A DNA stretch of 10,691 nucleotides from Ectocarpus siliculosus (taxonomy: Eukaryota; Sar; Phaeophyceae; Ectocarpales; Ectocarpaceae): positions 4,639 through 15,329 of the forward strand of contig FN648985.1 of assembly GCA_000310025.1 (NCBI GenBank). Reading direction: 5' to 3'. The position numbers and the translations under genes are program-made. This document shows, in pieces, positions 8,520 to 10,691 of the stretch. Each line of letters opens with the position of its first letter. Position 1 is the stretch's first letter. The notes beneath the pieces were generated by a model. It made no database searches and was not told the DNA's origin. It saw only the letters and a program-made list of their open reading frames with translations.

Positions 8520-8751
8520 GGAGGGCAGGGGAGCGGGCGGCAACGAGGGTCCCGAGGCCGACGAGCTCCAGGTGGCGTGCTTCATGGCGCTCCTGTCCTT
8601 CCTCGCCTCCCGGCCGGAGGTGCTTCGGGTGTCGCCAGCGCGGGCGATCAAGCTGCTCAACGCCGCGGCCTACCACAACGTGCAGAGCGCCAACCTCACC
8701 GAGTCGCCGATGACGGACGCGGGGCTGGACGGGACGGGCGAAGTGATCCAG
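8501..8751 (+). CDS. Subtilisin-like protease, exon 2: segment just before the catalytic Asp
   Basis: The exon encodes 83 full codons plus two bases that complete the split Gly. It begins G-M-D-H-L-L-P-E, passes A-C-F-M-A-L-L-S-F-L-A-S-R-P-E-V-L-R-V-S-P and ends T-D-A-G-L-D-G-T-G-E-V-I-Q. The P-E-V-L-R-V-S-P part is the usual end of an S8 propeptide (inhibitor I9-like tail), and the mature enzyme's G-x-G-E-V-I-Q strand leads into the catalytic Asp. Borders: acceptor TAACAG at 8500, donor CAG|GTGCGG at 8752, ending in phase 0. Third positions are almost all G or C, in contrast to the introns. A second possible acceptor (GGGCAG, about 8528) does not fit the phase of exon 1. Confidence 0.85.
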
Positions 8752-9378
8752 GTGCGGCCGGCGGGCGTAACTCGTCCCACGAGCGTTTTTCTCTTTTTCC
8801 CTGGGTAATGTATGTAGTAATCGCGGTAACCGCCGAACACGTGCTTTTTTTTTTTTTCTCTTTCCCTGGGTATGTAGGAATCGACGTACCCACCGAAGAC
8901 CCTGTTTTTGTTTTGTTTTCCCCTGTGAAGTAGTACCCTGCAGAAGTGCTGTGGATGCGAACGTTAATTGGAAAATAAATGTAGTGGATGAAGGTAGCCA
9001 TGAAGTAGGTCTATGTGGGTGGGTCGCCAAGACCTCCCGTCGCAGTCGTGTTTGGGATCCACTCGTCATGCGGGCGGGAAGATCCGCGAAAAACAGAGCG
9101 GGGTCAAACAGACATTGCATCGATCGGATCGTCCGGTTGGTTTCGACTAGGGGGGGGGGGGGGGTTCAGTAATACCCATACCCAAGTGCATGCCCCTCGT
9201 ATGCCAAAATTGTGACAAGAGGTAGAAATATGAAATATATACATGACCTTTGTCACCCATTCTTTGCCCCTTGGTTTCCGGCGTAAAATTTTCTCGTGTC
9301 CTGATCCCCTTTTGGAACTCCTTGCTGCGGCTTTGCCTCTCGCACTGCAACAACAACATCGCCACCCCTGGTCGTCAG
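8752..9378 (+). other. Intron 2 of the protease gene
   Basis: A 627-base intron from GTGCGG to GTCGTCAG. It holds the T-rich tandem repeat at 8786-8940 and a G run at 9151-9164. No other gene is seen. Its removal joins E-V-I-Q to I-V-D-T-G-L-D in phase 0. Confidence 0.7.
8786..8940 (+). repeat. ~60-bp T-rich tandem repeat in intron 2 (about 2.6 units)
   Basis: Units start at 8786, 8845 and 8905 (the last partial). Each has a T/C tract, then TCCCTGGGTA or CCCCTGTGAA, then GTAGTAATCG or GTAGGAATCG, then a GTAACCGCCGAA or GTACCCACCGAA block. Units 1 and 2 are clearly related; the third is shorter and more diverged. Part of unit 3 (CTGTTTTTGTTTTG) recurs at about 9992-10005 next to CGGTAACC, which also resembles unit 1, so another copy of the family may lie in a later intron. 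Confidence 0.65.
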
Positions 9379-9582
9379 ATCGTGGACACAGGCCTCGACG
9401 TGAACTCTTGCTTCTTCGTGGACGAGGACGGTGGGGAGGGGGTGGCGCACGGCCACTACTTCGAGGAGATCGGCGTCGAGGCGAGCGCCCTCAGCAGCTG
9501 GTTCACCTCGTGGGACTTCAACCTCCAGATCGCGCGGGTCTTCACGGGCGGGGACTTCAACTTCGACCTCAGCAGACGCAAG
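9379..9582 (+). CDS. Subtilisin-like protease, exon 3: catalytic aspartate exon
   Basis: The 68 codons start I-V-D-T-G-L-D-V-N-S-C-F-F and end F-D-L-S-R-R-K. D-T-G-L-D is the S8 catalytic-Asp motif; the Asp would be about residue 444 of the precursor. V-D-T-G-L-D followed by N-S-C-F-F is typical of a eukaryotic subtilase group found in stramenopiles and amoebae, some of whose members also have TagB/C-like architecture. The exon ends in a basic R-R-K where relatives have R-K-V-V-Q-Y. Borders: acceptor GTCGTCAG at 9378, donor AAG|GTTTGC at 9583, both phase 0. The middle (F-E-E-I-G-V-E-A-S-A-L-S-S-W) may be an insertion between the Asp motif and the R-K motif. This is the strongest single piece of evidence for the gene's identity. 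Confidence 0.9.
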
Positions 9583-9588
9583 GTTTGC

Positions 9589-9640
9589 TTGTTGTTGATG
9601 TTGATGTTGTTGTCGTTGTTGTTGTTGTTGGTGGTGGTTG
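9589..9640 (+). repeat. TTG/GTG triplet microsatellite in intron 3
   Basis: Imperfect triplets of TTG, with ATG, TCG and GTG variants, fill more than half of the short proposed intron 9583-9677. The codon-like pattern reads as poly-Leu/Val in one frame, but the tract follows a good donor and is best regarded as intronic. Confidence 0.7.
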
Positions 9641-9677
9641 ATTGCCCGTTGCTATATTTTTTTAAACCTCGAGCAAG

Positions 9678-9709
9678 AAGAAGACGGACAACGACAGGGT
9701 CTGGCAGTG
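9678..9709 (+). CDS. Possible 32-base micro-exon of the protease
   Basis: Between an AG at 9676-9677 and a near-consensus donor GTG|GTGAGT at 9710 lies a 32-base open segment reading K-K-T-D-N-D-R-V-W-Q, ending two bases into a Trp codon (TG+G) if phase 0 is kept from exon 3. D-R-V-W-Q-W could stand for the R-K-V-V-Q-Y strand that follows the Asp region in relatives. The acceptor has a T tract in front of it but is otherwise weak. The exon ends in phase 2, which does not fit the next recognisable exon at 10449, so at least one further exon is needed or this one is wrong. Confidence 0.35.
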
Positions 9710-9791
9710 GTGAGTGACGTTGTTTACGCTCTCCGCAAGTAACTTTGAATATCCCTGCATGCCTACCGACTCTTGTCTATTATTGGTCGGC

Positions 9792-9816
9792 CTGCTCCAG
9801 CTGCTCCAGCTGCTCC
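9792..9816 (+). repeat. CTGCTCCAG tandem triplication
   Basis: Two full 9-base units and a partial third, in the intron following the possible micro-exon. Short and perfect, with no evident role. Confidence 0.6.
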
Positions 9817-9942
9817 TGCCGCCGCCAGCGTGCACCAATGGATTTTACAACACGACGCCCCCCCCCCCGATCGGTACCCCCCCCCCCCTACCGCAACGGA
9901 ATTGGGTTTTCGTCGCTTGGCAACGACGTTGTAAAACAAGCC

Positions 9943-9959
9943 AGTTCACTTCGTGAACT
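9943..9959. repeat. Perfect 7-bp hairpin (AGTTCAC-TTC-GTGAACT)
   Basis: The 7-base stem with a 3-base loop can be extended by GCC/GGC with one bulged base, giving ten pairs. It lies within intron sequence of the protease gene, right after a stretch resembling the lacZ priming region. A second inverted pair, GGTTACCG (9969-9976) and CGGTAACC (10007-10014), follows it. Confidence 0.5.
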
Positions 9960-10448
9960 CGGCAACCAGGTTACCGGGGTTTTTTTTACCTCTGTTTTTG
10001 TTTTGGCGGTAACCATAATGGTGGTCGAGTAGATCAAGTTGTGCGGGGTGGAGAAACCTCACTCCGCGCAAGGGGGATGATCGCACCACGTTGTGTTAAA
10101 TTGGTCAAACATCCTCGAGGCAGCTGCACAGTGCTTACACTGTCTCTGGAAGTGAAAGCACCAGAAAATACATTAAGTCATACGCAGCTGTCATCCGTAC
10201 GCAAGGAAGTAAGCACAAGATGCCGAACACCCTTAGCAGGATGCAGCTCACCCTTCATGCGACTCGCCGAATACCTCACGGTGCTTCGCGCTTGGTGATG
10301 TGAGAGCCTGGTCCGGTGAGAACCCGGCGTGCTCCGTCCCGGCTTTGTAGGGATGCGAGGTCAATGGTCTAACGACTACGGCATGCACGACTATGAGTAC
10401 ACCCCCCCCCCCCCACACACTATGCATATCACGACCTGGGACTACCAG

Positions 10449-10626
10449 TACTTTTGGGCCGGGTACGAGGCGATCGATCTCGATCGGTTGTGCCCCCGGC
10501 TGGACTGCGACGACCGACCCGAGGAGTACTGCTTGGGAGATGACGAGGCGGAGACGCTCCAGCAACACGGGGGTGTGGCGAGAGGCGCACAGCTGGCGAT
10601 CTTTGACATACTGGACGATTACACAG
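10449..10626 (+). CDS. Subtilisin-like protease, exon after the catalytic His (partial gene)
   Basis: This reads Y-F-W-A-G-Y-E-A-I-D-L-D-R-L-C-P-R-L-D-C-D-D, then Y-C-L-G-D-D-E-A-E-T-L-Q-Q, then H-G-G-V-A-R-G-A-Q-L-A-I-F-D-I-L-D-D. The G-V-A-x-G-A-x-L-x-x-F-D-I block is the S8 strand that follows the His helix, and the Cys-containing insert before it is as I recall it from stramenopile subtilases. The donor ACACAG|GTGGGG at 10627 ends the exon in phase 1. The start uses CTACCAG at 10448 (phase 0); the frame is open upstream to 10329, so a longer exon is possible. The remaining protease domain, including the catalytic Ser, lies beyond the window. Confidence 0.7.
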
Positions 10627-10691
10627 GTGGGGTGTAGCACTGCCGTTTGCCCGTGTGGAAAGCGATCGGTCGCGTGTGGGCGGTGGTGGTG
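10627..10691 (+). other. Start of the next protease intron
   Basis: GTGGGG opens a G-rich stretch with a stop codon in the exon's frame at once (GGT GGG GTG TAG), consistent with an intron that continues past the right edge. Confidence 0.5.

Larger units (their letters stand above)
9710..10448 (+). other. Intron region of the protease gene where the His exon is expected
   Basis: This 739-base stretch lies between the possible micro-exon and the next recognisable protease segment. It should contain the catalytic-His exon (H-G-T-H), but no frame encodes it. It holds two C runs (9858-9868 and 9878-9888), a third at 10401-10414, short hairpins and inverted repeats, and an open but anonymous frame at 10041-10298. 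The reading frame at 10350-10448 (N-D-Y-G-M-H-D-Y-E-Y, then prolines from the C run) is continuous with the last exon but resembles nothing in the family. It may be intronic or an extension of that exon. Confidence 0.5.

Noticed and set aside
10278-10292. Pro-His-Gly-Ala-Ser reading as a possible catalytic-His motif
   Set aside because: It lacks the second His and the small-residue helix after it, the frame stops a few codons later, and no splice sites place it in phase with the neighbouring exons.

Overview
The window looks like nuclear DNA of a eukaryote. Its recognisable genes are split by introns with GT-AG borders, their exons are GC-rich with strong G/C preference at third positions, and they sit in long, less GC-rich non-coding DNA full of homopolymers and simple repeats. 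The best guess is a stramenopile, most likely a brown alga (Ectocarpus-like). That rests on the architecture and on the kind of subtilisin-like protease present, so it is an inference; no ribosomal RNA or organelle marker is present to confirm it.

Layout. Bases 1-450 are dominated by runs of G (C on the other strand) and over-long homopolymers, and look like the poor-quality end of a contig or read. On the minus strand, from about 1436 down into that poor region, lie exons of an Mpv17/PMP22-family membrane protein: one ending at 1270, a clear one at 684-819, and a probable third near 296-354 inside the damaged stretch. The gene's start (an upstream exon to the right) and its C-terminal end (off the left edge or lost) are not visible. 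A 175-bp G-capped inverted-repeat element (1454-1628) lies just upstream. From 1629 to 6518 there is about 4.9 kb in which I find no convincing gene, only simple repeats, short palindromes and anonymous reading frames.

From 6519 to beyond the right edge, on the plus strand, lies the N-terminal half of a secreted subtilisin-like (S8) serine protease. It has a signal peptide, a long glycine-rich N-terminal region, a pre-catalytic segment and the catalytic-Asp exon with its VDTGLD motif. A possible micro-exon follows, then a later exon with the GVARGAQLAIFDI block of the same family. The exon junctions at 7590/8501 and 8751/9379 join in phase and give continuous family-like sequence. The segment that should carry the catalytic His (HGTH) is not found, and the phases of the flanking exons do not match, so either an exon is missing from the assembly or the gene is damaged. 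The Ser exon would lie past the right edge.

The introns of the protease gene carry the most interesting local structure. One is a five-unit degenerate tandem repeat that runs across the intron 1/exon 2 boundary and duplicates the splice acceptor. Another is a 60-bp T-rich tandem repeat in intron 2 that has a relative in a later intron. There is also a short match to the lacZ-alpha/M13 priming region of cloning vectors.

The two genes point away from each other and are not functionally linked as far as the sequence shows. No new multi-gene system is evident.
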